Source: Paenibacillus sp. cl123 (lineage in GTDB: Bacteria; Bacillota; Bacilli; Paenibacillales; NBRC-103111). Taken from it: DNA of 64,000 nucleotides. The DNA lies in the NCBI RefSeq assembly GCF_900101595.1, contig NZ_FMYY01000004.1, forward strand, positions 310,001-374,000, written 5' to 3'. The position numbers and the translations under genes were made by a program. The notes below the pieces were generated by a model that worked only from the letters and a program-made list of their open reading frames with translations, did not search any database and was not told the origin of the DNA. This document shows positions 33,757 through 42,176 of the stretch, piece after piece. The first letter of the stretch is position 1, and every line of letters begins with the position of its first letter.

Positions 33757-36015
33757 ATGAGCGGAACGAATCAAGAGTATATCGTTATTACGGGAGCCAG
33801 GGAAAACAATCTGAAGAACATATCCTTGCGCATTCCGAAACGGAAAATTACCATCTTCACCGGCGTATCGGGCTCGGGCAAGTCATCGATCGTCTTCGAT
33901 ACGATCGCCGCCGAATCCCAGCGTCTGCTGAACGAAAACTTCAGCATGTTTGTCCGCAATTTTCTGCCGCGGTTTCCGCAGCCGGAAGCAGACGCGATCG
34001 AAAACCTGAGCATGGCCGTTATCGTGGATCAGAAGCGGCTGGGCGGCGGATCTCATTCGACGATGGGCACCATTACCGACATTTCTCCTATTCTCCGGCT
34101 CCTCTTTTCGCGGGTGGGTCAGCCCTATGTAGGACAAGCCCATATGTTCTCATTCAATGATCCGCAAGGCATGTGTCCTGAGTGCAACGGGCTCGGCCGC
34201 AGGCTTGGCGTTGATATGAACAAGGCGCTTGATATGTCCAAATCACTGAACGAAGGGGCGCTCCTGCTGCCTGACTATGGGGTGGGCAGCTGGGAATTTA
34301 ATATGATCGTGGAGTCCGGGAATTTCGATCTCGACAAGAAGCTGAGCGATTATTCCGAAGAAGAGCTTGATAAGCTGCTGTATGCCAAGGCAAGTAAACT
34401 GCAGGTGCAGTTCGGCGGGAAAGCCATGAACATTACCGTAGAAGGCGTGCTGGAGAAGTTCACCAACAAGTACATCAAGCAGGATGTGAAGACAAAGTCC
34501 GAGCGCACACAACGGGCTGTAGCGCCGTTCATCTCCGAAGGCCCCTGCACAAGCTGCCGCGGCGCGAGACTTAGTCAAGCCGCGCTCAGCTGCAGGATCA
34601 ACGGACGCAATATTGCCGAGCTGTCCTCGATGGAGGTTGGACAGCTTATCCGCGTCGTCCGGGAGATCAACGATCCTGCCGCGGCGCCGATCGTGAAGGC
34701 GCTGGCGGAACGGCTGCAGCATCTGGTCGATATCGGGCTCGACTATTTGACGCTGGACCGCGAGACGGATACGTTATCCGGCGGCGAGTCGCAGCGCGTC
34801 AAGATGGTGAAGCATCTGAGCGGCAGCCTGGTGGATGTCACCTACATCTTCGACGAGCCCAGCGTTGGCCTGCATCCCCGCGATGTACACCGGCTCAATG
34901 GATTGCTTCAGAAGCTGCGCGACAAAGGCAATACGGTCATCGTCGTCGAGCATGATCCCGATGTGATCAAGGTGGCGGATCATATCGTCGATGTCGGTCC
35001 TCACGCCGGCGGCCGCGGCGGCACGATTATGTATGAAGGAAGCTTCCAGGGCTTGCTGGAATCGGGTACGCTGACAGGCGATCATATGAGCCGGCCGCTT
35101 CAGCTGAAGCAGGACTGCCGTCAGCCGGCCGGCCGGCTGTCCGTCAAGGACGCCACGCTCCATAACTTGCAGCATGTAAGCGTAGATATTCCGACCGGCG
35201 TGCTGACCGTCGTTACAGGTGTCGCCGGCTCTGGCAAAAGTACGCTGATCAATGAAATATTCCTCAGCCAGCATCCGGACGCGATCGTCATCGACCAATC
35301 GGCGATAGGCGTGTCGACCCGCTCGAACCCCGCGACCTATACGGGCATTATGGACGATGTGCGCAAAGCGTTTGCTTCGGCGAACAAGGTGAACCAGGGC
35401 TTATTCAGCTTCAACTCCAAGGGAGCTTGCGAGAACTGCCAAGGATTGGGTGTCGTGTATGCGGATGTTGCGTTCCTGGACAGCGTGAAGCTCCCTTGCG
35501 AAGTATGCGAAGGCAAACGGTTCAAGGAAGAAGTGCTTGCGTACAAGCTGAACGGCAAGTCGATCGCCGAAGTGCTGGCGATGACGGTAGAGCAGGCTTT
35601 GGAGTTTTTTCAGATCAAGGAAGTCGTGCGCAAGCTCCAGGCGATGAGCGATGTGGGGCTGAACTATATTACGCTCGGCCAGCCGCTCAGCACGCTCTCG
35701 GGCGGGGAGTGCCAGCGCATCAAGCTCGCAAGCGAGCTGCATAAGAAGGGCAGCATCTACGTGATGGACGAGCCGACGACGGGTCTGCATATGTCCGACA
35801 TCGGTCACCTCCTGGAGATTATGAACCGCCTGGTCGATGCCGGCAATACGGTCATCGTTATCGAGCATAACCTGGATGTGATCAGCCAAGCGGATTGGAT
35901 CATCGATATGGGACCGGACGGAGGCAGCAAGGGCGGCCAGGTCGTGTTCGAGGGCCAGCCTTCGCAGATCGTCCATGCGGAGCAGTCGATTACGGGGAAA
36001 TACTTGGCGGGATAA
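33757..36015 (+). CDS. UvrA-like ABC-type ATPase (short, class III paralogue)
   Basis: 752 residues versus about 940-950 for housekeeping UvrA. It keeps two ABC modules. Walker A is GVSGSGKSS and GVAGSGKST, signatures are TLSGGESQRVKM and TLSGGECQRIKLA, and Walker B is YIFDEPSVGLHPRD and YVMDEPTTGLHMSD. Zinc-type Cys pairs are CPECNGLG, CTSC, CENCQGLG and CEVCEGKRF. The shorter length points to loss of an inserted region, probably the UvrB-binding/insertion domain, so it is a paralogue and not the repair UvrA. Related short UvrA proteins are linked to resistance against DNA-binding drugs (DrrC-like), but the function here is not known. ATG 33757 follows GGAAGGAGCCAAGC. Confidence 0.9.
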   Translation: MSGTNQEYIVITGARENNLKNISLRIPKRKITIFTGVSGSGKSSIVFDTIAAESQRLLNENFSMFVRNFLPRFPQPEADAIENLSMAVIVDQKRLGGGSHSTMGTITDISPILRLLFSRVGQPYVGQAHMFSFNDPQGMCPECNGLGRRLGVDMNKALDMSKSLNEGALLLPDYGVGSWEFNMIVESGNFDLDKKLSDYSEEELDKLLYAKASKLQVQFGGKAMNITVEGVLEKFTNKYIKQDVKTKSERTQRAVAPFISEGPCTSCRGARLSQAALSCRINGRNIAELSSMEVGQLIRVVREINDPAAAPIVKALAERLQHLVDIGLDYLTLDRETDTLSGGESQRVKMVKHLSGSLVDVTYIFDEPSVGLHPRDVHRLNGLLQKLRDKGNTVIVVEHDPDVIKVADHIVDVGPHAGGRGGTIMYEGSFQGLLESGTLTGDHMSRPLQLKQDCRQPAGRLSVKDATLHNLQHVSVDIPTGVLTVVTGVAGSGKSTLINEIFLSQHPDAIVIDQSAIGVSTRSNPATYTGIMDDVRKAFASANKVNQGLFSFNSKGACENCQGLGVVYADVAFLDSVKLPCEVCEGKRFKEEVLAYKLNGKSIAEVLAMTVEQALEFFQIKEVVRKLQAMSDVGLNYITLGQPLSTLSGGECQRIKLASELHKKGSIYVMDEPTTGLHMSDIGHLLEIMNRLVDAGNTVIVIEHNLDVISQADWIIDMGPDGGSKGGQVVFEGQPSQIVHAEQSITGKYLAG

Positions 36016-36044
36016 GGAAAGAAGATGAGCCTGGCATAAGAAGA

Positions 36045-36110
36045 CGCCTCTAGCATATGGGGAAACGTTCCTACAGGAACAATACTCCATTATGAAAGAG
36101 GCGCTTTTTA
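36045..36110 (+). terminator. Terminator after the UvrA paralogue
   Basis: CGCCTCT (from 36045) pairs with AGAGGCG (36096-36102), extended by AGCATATGG against CCATTATGA, with an inner GTTCCTACAGGAAC hairpin, and followed by CTTTTTA. Confidence 0.8.
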
Positions 36111-36216
36111 TGACCCTCAACCAAAAGCCCACTTATCGTTGCCCATTCAGCTAGATTCGGAGTAAACTGTTAGAATAACCGATAAAGGCGCTTGGCGGAC
36201 AACGAGAAAAGGTGTG

Positions 36217-38490
36217 ATGGCGGTCGTGAATTTCAAACGGAGGTTAGTCGTATATTCGATTCTGATCAGTACAATTCCCGTTTTGCTGGTGGGCTGGTTC
36301 GCTACGGTCATCTCTTCCAATAGCATTCAGGAAGAAGTGCAATTAAATCATCAGCTGCTGCTGAAACAAATCGAGTACCGGATTGATCAGTTGCTGAACA
36401 ATCTGAACACCCAGGCTGTTATGATTGCTACCAATGCCTTGGTGGAGAAAGCGGTGGAGAGCGGTCCTGCTCAAGGCAGCTCGGTGGATGAAGCGATGGC
36501 CTTTCAGGAGACGCTGAAGAAGCAATCCAATTATTCGACGATCCGCTATGATATCTCATTAATTTACCGCAAATATGATCATGTGTATTCGACAGTCCGG
36601 CGGTCGATCCCCTTCAAAAATTCGCAGTATGAAACCATACTGAACAAAATGGCTACTAAACGGAACGCCCCGCTTATCGTCCCCCCCAGCATGCACGGGA
36701 ATCCAGGATTAATCCTGATGAGGCCCGTTCCGTATCATTCCTATTATACCGAAGGCATTATTGCGCTTAACGTGGCTGCGGACGAGATGAACAAGCTGCT
36801 CGAGGACAGCGGTACGGAGCCGAATTACCATAGCGACGTATTAGTGGTCGATGCCGACGGCAAAATTATCGTCAGCAGCAGCGAACATTCGGTAGGCTCG
36901 CAGCTTATGACTTCCTCCGAGCTATACAAGTTTTGGAAAAGTCCGCAGGAAGAGAGCGGAGAATTTGTCCAAAACGGCGCCAAAATGAAGCTTACGGCTT
37001 TGAAATTGACCGGTTATGACTGGACGATTCTGGCCATGACGCCGGTCAGCGAGCTGAATGGCAAGGTCCAGCGAATTCAGCAGATCACATGGGCCATGAT
37101 TTTGCTTCTAACGTTGTTCTGGCTTGTCATTTCCTTCACGGGCACACGACAATTGCATGCTCCGATCGAGAGGCTGTTGAAACGAGTGCCGCCGGAATAT
37201 AGCCAAAACAGGCAGACGGGTGATGGGCTGTCCCTATTGGAAGCGCTTTTAACCGATACCCTGCATGACAACAAAACGCTCCGGCAGCAGTTTCATTCGC
37301 ATCTGCCTTCCTTGCAGGAGAACATGTCGCATCACTTGTTGTGGGGCGATATGTCCGAGGCGGAAATTCTACATAAAGCCGATCAGCTGGGAATTTCGTT
37401 CAAGGGTTCGCAGTTCCGCGTGCTGCTGGCCGTCGTCGACAACTTCTCAAACTTTGCAGCCAAGTACCAAGGGAAAGATCAGTCGTTGATTCATTACGCG
37501 CTGCGGAAAATGATGGAGGAGATAGGCGAAGCCAGATATTCCTCATGTACGGCATTTACGCCGCAGCCCGGGCAAGTGGCGGTTATTGTGGGGGAGGCAA
37601 AGGCTATGCCGGCGGCGGAGAGTCAGCAGGCTTTGCTTGAGACGGCGATGGAAATTCGCCAAGCGGTGAATGCCTATTGCAAATTTACGGTCAGCGTATG
37701 CATCAGCGGCAGCCAGGCGGGACTGGCCGGCATCCGTCAATGTTACAGCGAGGCGCTCGAGCTGTCGTCATTCCGCATGCTGCTGGGGCCGAATACGACC
37801 ATTACGGATAACCTGCTGGAGCCGGCGATGAAGCAAAATTCCAAGGAGATCGTCAGTCTTCACAAAAAAATGCTGTCAAGCCTTATAGCCGGCGACTTGG
37901 ATCATACGAATGACTACTTGCTGCGTCTGACGGAACAGATCGAACGTACGGTGATTTACCCGGAGGCGGCGCTCGGCATGTATGCCCACTTTCTCGTCGA
38001 GCTGGATGCCTGCTTGCTCGAGCTGGGGCATGAGCTTGCAGACATGTTTCCGGACAATCTGCACACGAAGCTGTACCGGTTTGATACCGTGGCCGAGATT
38101 CGCAACTGGTTGTCCGAGGACGTGTTTCCGGTCATTGCAGCCTCGCTGAAGGAAAGCGCCGTCTCCGAGCAGGAGAAAGCGGTTCGAGCTGTACTGCAAA
38201 GCGTCGAGGAGAACTGGGATGCGGATCTCATGCACATTGCCGGACTGCACCGGATTTCGGTTCCAAATTTGAGCCGGGCGTTCAAGGAGAAGCTCGGCGA
38301 GAATTTCTCGGACTACTTGATCCGTTCGCGGATGACAAAAGCCAAGGAATGGCTGGCCCATACTCGAATGCCGATAGCGGAAATCGCCGAACGGCTGAAC
38401 TATTCCAACGTGCAAAATTTCAACCGGATCTTCAAGCAGCATACGGGGATGACGCCCGGCGCCTACCGGAACCGAACGGAAGAACAATAA
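36217..38490 (+). CDS. Membrane-anchored AraC-family transcriptional regulator
   Basis: A one-protein sensor and activator of about 757 residues. It has a membrane segment at about 13-33 (VYSILISTIPVLLVGWFATVI), an outside sensing region (about 35-280), a second membrane segment at about 285-306 (ITWAMILLLTLFWLVISFTG), a cytoplasmic linker, and a C-terminal AraC-type DNA-binding domain. That domain includes LMHIAGLHRISVPNLSRAFKEKLGENFSDY and PIAEIAERLNYSNVQNFNRIFKQHTGMTPGAYR. There is no kinase or receiver domain, so signal and DNA binding are in one chain. The start is ambiguous (GTG 36214, ATG 36217, GTG 36226) behind AAAAGGTG. It lies directly before importer operon 2 and likely controls it, in contrast to the two-component pair next to importer 1. 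Confidence 0.93.
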   Translation: MAVVNFKRRLVVYSILISTIPVLLVGWFATVISSNSIQEEVQLNHQLLLKQIEYRIDQLLNNLNTQAVMIATNALVEKAVESGPAQGSSVDEAMAFQETLKKQSNYSTIRYDISLIYRKYDHVYSTVRRSIPFKNSQYETILNKMATKRNAPLIVPPSMHGNPGLILMRPVPYHSYYTEGIIALNVAADEMNKLLEDSGTEPNYHSDVLVVDADGKIIVSSSEHSVGSQLMTSSELYKFWKSPQEESGEFVQNGAKMKLTALKLTGYDWTILAMTPVSELNGKVQRIQQITWAMILLLTLFWLVISFTGTRQLHAPIERLLKRVPPEYSQNRQTGDGLSLLEALLTDTLHDNKTLRQQFHSHLPSLQENMSHHLLWGDMSEAEILHKADQLGISFKGSQFRVLLAVVDNFSNFAAKYQGKDQSLIHYALRKMMEEIGEARYSSCTAFTPQPGQVAVIVGEAKAMPAAESQQALLETAMEIRQAVNAYCKFTVSVCISGSQAGLAGIRQCYSEALELSSFRMLLGPNTTITDNLLEPAMKQNSKEIVSLHKKMLSSLIAGDLDHTNDYLLRLTEQIERTVIYPEAALGMYAHFLVELDACLLELGHELADMFPDNLHTKLYRFDTVAEIRNWLSEDVFPVIAASLKESAVSEQEKAVRAVLQSVEENWDADLMHIAGLHRISVPNLSRAFKEKLGENFSDYLIRSRMTKAKEWLAHTRMPIAEIAERLNYSNVQNFNRIFKQHTGMTPGAYRNRTEEQ

Positions 38491-38496
38491 GCGGGA

Positions 38497-38546
38497 CAAG
38501 CAGCGGAAATGCGCTATTCAAGCGGTTTCCGCTGTTGTTTTATCCT
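38497..38546 (+). terminator. Terminator after the AraC-type regulator
   Basis: CAGCGGAAA (38501-38509) pairs with TTTCCGCTG (38526-38534), flanked by ACAA/TTGT pairing, with inner CGCT/AGCG, followed by TTTTATCC. It separates the regulator from importer operon 2. Confidence 0.8.
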
Positions 38547-38565
38547 TCATTTCATCCGATAATCA

Positions 38566-38583
38566 TCGCTTGCAAGGAAGCGA
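38566..38583. promoter_or_regulatory. Inverted repeat upstream of importer operon 2
   Basis: TCGCTT-GCAAGG-AAGCGA, a perfect 6-6-6 inverted repeat 92 bp before the binding-protein start. It is a candidate binding site for the adjacent regulator or for CcpA; this is based on symmetry and position only. Confidence 0.3.
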
Positions 38584-38674
38584 AAACGTGATTATTGCGC
38601 TTCATGCCGGATTCCCGATACGATGGCCTCAGTCCAAAGAGACAATCCAAACAAAAACTGAAAGGGGCAGAAAC

Positions 38675-40282
38675 ATGAAATTACTCAAACGCAAAACATG
38701 GACCTCCGTATGCTTGATGACGGTGCTCGCATCGACTTCCATGCTGGCCGCATGCTCGTCGGGAGGCTCCGGGTCTGCCGGGTCGGCTACCCGGAATCCG
38801 GTCAAGGAGGAGGCGAAGGCGCCGGTCAAGCTGAGCGTTCTGACGACGCATCTCAATTCGGAATACGCCAAGCAGGTGAAAACGGCCGATGATCCTTACA
38901 TCAAGGAGCTTTCGAAATTATCAGGATACGATCTGAGCTTCGAGTTTCTGGGCCATGCGGCCGACTATGATCAGCAATTGACAGTCCGGTTCGCATCGAG
39001 AAATTTGGCGGACCTCGTTCGAACGCCAAACATCGAATATAAGAGCCATCCCGGCGCTATTGATGAAGGCGTTTTCACGGAACTGGGCCCTTTATTGGAT
39101 AAGTACGGGCCAAATATTAAAAAAAATGTCCCCAAAGAGGCATGGGACAGTCCATCGGTCAGCAAGAACGGGAAGATTTACGCCATTCCGGCGATCGGGG
39201 CGCTGCCGGCTTCCAAGGTGGTGTACATCCGCCAAGATTGGCTCGATCAGCTGGGGATGAAGCAGCCGAAGACGGTTGACGAATACTTGGCTTTCTTCGA
39301 GGCGGTCAAAACGAAGGATATGAACGGCAACGGCAACCCGAACGATGAATACGGCCTTTATGTCCGTGAGAACTTGGGGTACGCGGATTTGTTTTTCAAG
39401 GAATTCGGCGTTTCCCCTCATGCCTGGAATATAAGCAACGGCGAGCTGATTCCCGACATGATCCGGCCGGAGATGAAGGACGCGATTAAGTTTTGGAAGA
39501 TGCTGTATGACAAAGGTTATGTGAATCCGAATTTGTTTACGAACAAGGGCGCGGACTGGAGCGCGGGCATACTGCAAGGCAAAGGCGGCGTGTGGGTACA
39601 TGATATTCAGAACTACAGCTTAGGCTGGGCGCCCAAAGCTTTCGTCAATCAGCCGAACGCCAAAGTCGATATCATCGATCCGCCCACCGGCCCGAAGGGC
39701 AAAGGCGCCTTAAGCTTGCAATATGATGGCGTGTATTACGTGTGGGTCATTCCGACGACTTCGAAGAATGCGGTGGAAGCGATCAAATTCCTCGATTGGA
39801 TATGGTCGGAGCAGGCAGACCGGTTTTTCGCCTATGGCGTCGAAGGTCTGAACTATACGGTGGAGAACAACGAGGTGAAATGGAATCAGCAAGTATCCGT
39901 CAACGGCGTAGCGACCAATCCCTCGTATTACCAAAGAATTATCAACCCGCGCGGCGACGGCCTGATGAATCCGGATGTATTGAAGTTCTCTCCCGACGCC
40001 GCCATGCTGACCAAGGGCATAGAGGTTGCCAAAAATGCGCTGATCAAGCATGACGGCCTGAATATGCCTGCGCCCAAAGCGTTCGAGACGAATCCTGAGC
40101 TTGCGCCGGGCAATGGCTACTCGGTCGGCGGCTTGTTCCTGGACATGTTCGCCAAGGTTGTGACAGGCAAGGAAGAGCTGGACCCGGCCTTCGACGCCTT
40201 CGTCAAGGAATGGAAGCGTCGCGGAGGCGAAGAAGCGATCAAGCAAGCGACGGACTGGTACAACAAAAACAAAGGGAAATAA
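38675..40282 (+). CDS. Solute-binding lipoprotein of importer 2
   Basis: A 535-residue extracellular sugar-binding lipoprotein. The signal peptide MKLLKRKTWTSVCLMTVLAS ends in lipobox MLAAC (Cys about residue 25), then a Ser/Gly linker and the binding fold (VKLSVLTTHLNSEYAKQV..., DMNGNGNPNDEYGLYV, a Ca-binding-like Asp/Asn loop, LDWIWSEQADRFFAYGVEG). ATG 38675 behind AAAGGGGCAGAAAC is chosen over the longer frame. It is first in operon 2, ahead of two permeases and a PL8 lyase. It is of the same broad type as the importer 1 binding protein but clearly not a duplicate. Confidence 0.95.
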   Translation: MKLLKRKTWTSVCLMTVLASTSMLAACSSGGSGSAGSATRNPVKEEAKAPVKLSVLTTHLNSEYAKQVKTADDPYIKELSKLSGYDLSFEFLGHAADYDQQLTVRFASRNLADLVRTPNIEYKSHPGAIDEGVFTELGPLLDKYGPNIKKNVPKEAWDSPSVSKNGKIYAIPAIGALPASKVVYIRQDWLDQLGMKQPKTVDEYLAFFEAVKTKDMNGNGNPNDEYGLYVRENLGYADLFFKEFGVSPHAWNISNGELIPDMIRPEMKDAIKFWKMLYDKGYVNPNLFTNKGADWSAGILQGKGGVWVHDIQNYSLGWAPKAFVNQPNAKVDIIDPPTGPKGKGALSLQYDGVYYVWVIPTTSKNAVEAIKFLDWIWSEQADRFFAYGVEGLNYTVENNEVKWNQQVSVNGVATNPSYYQRIINPRGDGLMNPDVLKFSPDAAMLTKGIEVAKNALIKHDGLNMPAPKAFETNPELAPGNGYSVGGLFLDMFAKVVTGKEELDPAFDAFVKEWKRRGGEEAIKQATDWYNKNKGK

Positions 40283-40289
40283 TGGAGAG

Positions 40290-40324
40290 AGCCCGCAAAA
40301 CACGAATGATTTTTTTTGCGGGCT
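40290..40324 (+). terminator. Intercistronic hairpin after the binding-protein gene
   Basis: AGCCCGCAAAA (40290-40300) pairs with TTTTGCGGGCT (40314-40324). The T-run is inside the 3' arm, not after it, so strong termination is unlikely. It probably lowers expression of the permease genes relative to the binding protein or protects its mRNA end. Confidence 0.6.
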
Positions 40325-40360
40325 GCTCGCCTACTATCGGCGATGGAGAAGAGGGAGATT

Positions 40361-41260
40361 ATGCTGAAGAAAGTAATGGGAAATGACAAGCTGCTCGTAT
40401 TTCTGCTGATGCTCCCCGGCATTTTGCATTTTATAATTTTCAAATATGTGCCGCTTGCGGGAAATATGATTGCCTTCCAGGATTACAGCATGTTCAAGGG
40501 GATATGGAACAGCCCGTGGGTCGGGTTCAAGCATTTTGTCACGATCTTCACCTATGAAGAGTTTTTCCAGGTGGTGCGCAATACGATGCTCTTCAGCCTG
40601 ATGTCGATTGTTTTCGGCTTCCCGGCTCCGTTAATATTGGCGCTGCTGCTGAACGAGCTGACCAAGATGTGGTTCAAGCGCTCGATTCAGACGCTGCTGT
40701 ATTTGCCGCATTTCCTGTCATGGGTCATCGTGGGCGGCATCTTCATCAATCTGCTATCCACCGAAGGCGTGATGAACTCCCTGCTGTCTCTGCTTGGAAT
40801 GGAGCCGATCGATTTCCTGACCAGCACGGAATATTTCCGCGGTATGATCATTTCCATCGGCATCTGGAAAGGAATCGGATGGGGGACCATCATATATTTG
40901 GCGGCGCTGGCAGGGGTTAACCCCAACTTGTACGAGGCGGCCGTGGTGGACGGCGCCGGACGGTGGAAGCAGATGTGGCATGTCACGCTGCCGGCGCTCA
41001 TGCCGACCATCGTCGTGCTGTTTCTGCTGCAGATCGGGAGCGTGCTCGAGTCCAATGTGGAACAAATCCTGATCTTCCTCAATCCGCTTGTACGGGATGT
41101 CGGGGAAGTCGTCGATACGTATGTGTATCGCGTGGGGCTGTTGAATGCCCAATTCAGTTATACGACGGCGATCGGGCTGTTCCAGTCCATCGTAGGACTT
41201 GTGCTGGTCATATCGCTGAACGCGTTAGCCAAGAAAACATCCGGCGAAAGCATCTATTAA
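40361..41260 (+). CDS. Sugar ABC transporter permease, LplB type
   Basis: The first membrane subunit of importer 2 (299 residues from ATG 40361, behind GAGGGAGATT). It begins LLVFLLMLPGILHFIIFKYVPLAGNMIAFQDYS, the LplB pattern. It has six membrane segments and the EAA loop EAAVVDGAGRWKQMWHVTLPALMPTIVVLF. It ends with the family-typical AIGLFQSIVGLVLVISLNALAKKTSGESIY. In-frame ATG 40343 is an alternative start with a poorer ribosome-binding site. Confidence 0.95.
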   Translation: MLKKVMGNDKLLVFLLMLPGILHFIIFKYVPLAGNMIAFQDYSMFKGIWNSPWVGFKHFVTIFTYEEFFQVVRNTMLFSLMSIVFGFPAPLILALLLNELTKMWFKRSIQTLLYLPHFLSWVIVGGIFINLLSTEGVMNSLLSLLGMEPIDFLTSTEYFRGMIISIGIWKGIGWGTIIYLAALAGVNPNLYEAAVVDGAGRWKQMWHVTLPALMPTIVVLFLLQIGSVLESNVEQILIFLNPLVRDVGEVVDTYVYRVGLLNAQFSYTTAIGLFQSIVGLVLVISLNALAKKTSGESIY

Positions 41261-41274
41261 GGGAGGCCAGACGA

Positions 41275-42144
41275 ATGGTAACTTCAAAATCGGGTCGGGC
41301 CGCCACTGCGCTGATCGGCATCGTCTTGACGCTTATCGCGCTATCCATGGTGGTTCCCCTTATTCATTTGTTGGCCGTTTCGCTCAGCGATCCCGTGTAT
41401 GCCAACGCCAAGCTCGTTTATTTGTGGCCCAAAGGCTTCCATCTGAACGTATACAAAACAATTATCGGCATGGAGCCGTTGTGGCGTTCCATGGGGGTCA
41501 CCATTTTCATCACGGTCGGCGGGACGCTGCTGCATCTGTTCTTTACCTCGACGATGGCATACGGGCTGTCGAGGCCATTTGCTCCAGGCAAAAAGATCAT
41601 TCTCCGGCTGGTGCTGGTCACGTTTATTTTCTCCGCGCCGCTTATCCCCACGTATCTGGTCATCAGCGGACTGGGACTGGAAAATAAGCTGATCGCCTTG
41701 ATGCTGCCCGGAGCGGTCAACGCCTTCGGCGTCATTATTATGAAAACATTCTTCCAAGGATTGTCTTCCGAGCTGTTCGACGCCGCCAAAATTGACGGCT
41801 GCAGCGAGCTGGGGATATTCACCCGCATTGCACTGCCATTATCTTTGGCGGGCATTGCGACGCTGGCTCTATTTCACTCCGTAGGGATATGGAATTCGTA
41901 TTTCTCCGCGCTGCTGTATATTCAGAACAAAGAGCTGTATCCGCTGCAAATTTTATTGCGCAGTCTGGTTGTCGAAGAAAACGCCAGCTTCAGGCAGGGC
42001 GGGGCCGGGGAAGTTATCACGTCCACGCCCGAAATGATGAAGGCCGGCATTATTTTATTCGCTACAGCTCCCATTTTGCTCGTGTATCCGTTTCTCCAAA
42101 AGTTTTTCGTCAAAGGCGCCATGCTCGGTTCCTTGAAGGAGTAA
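41275..42144 (+). CDS. Carbohydrate ABC transporter permease, YtcP/LplC type
   Basis: The second membrane subunit of importer 2 (289 residues). The frame is open far upstream into the previous gene, but ATG 41275 behind AAGGGAGGCCAGACGA is the start and gives the family's usual N-terminus with membrane segment ALIGIVLTLIALSMVVPLIHLLAVSLSD. The EAA loop is DAAKIDGCSELGIFTRIALPLSLAGIATLALF, and the C-terminus is YPFLQKFFVKGAMLGSLKE. The PL8 lyase gene follows 32 bp later. Confidence 0.95.
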   Translation: MVTSKSGRAATALIGIVLTLIALSMVVPLIHLLAVSLSDPVYANAKLVYLWPKGFHLNVYKTIIGMEPLWRSMGVTIFITVGGTLLHLFFTSTMAYGLSRPFAPGKKIILRLVLVTFIFSAPLIPTYLVISGLGLENKLIALMLPGAVNAFGVIIMKTFFQGLSSELFDAAKIDGCSELGIFTRIALPLSLAGIATLALFHSVGIWNSYFSALLYIQNKELYPLQILLRSLVVEENASFRQGGAGEVITSTPEMMKAGIILFATAPILLVYPFLQKFFVKGAMLGSLKE

Positions 42145-42176
42145 GCAGCCGGCGTCTATCCCAAGGAGGATGAAAA

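Noticed and set aside
35401-36132. 243-codon open frame on the minus strand
   Set aside because: Antisense to the UvrA paralogue, whose Walker motifs are intact on the other strand.
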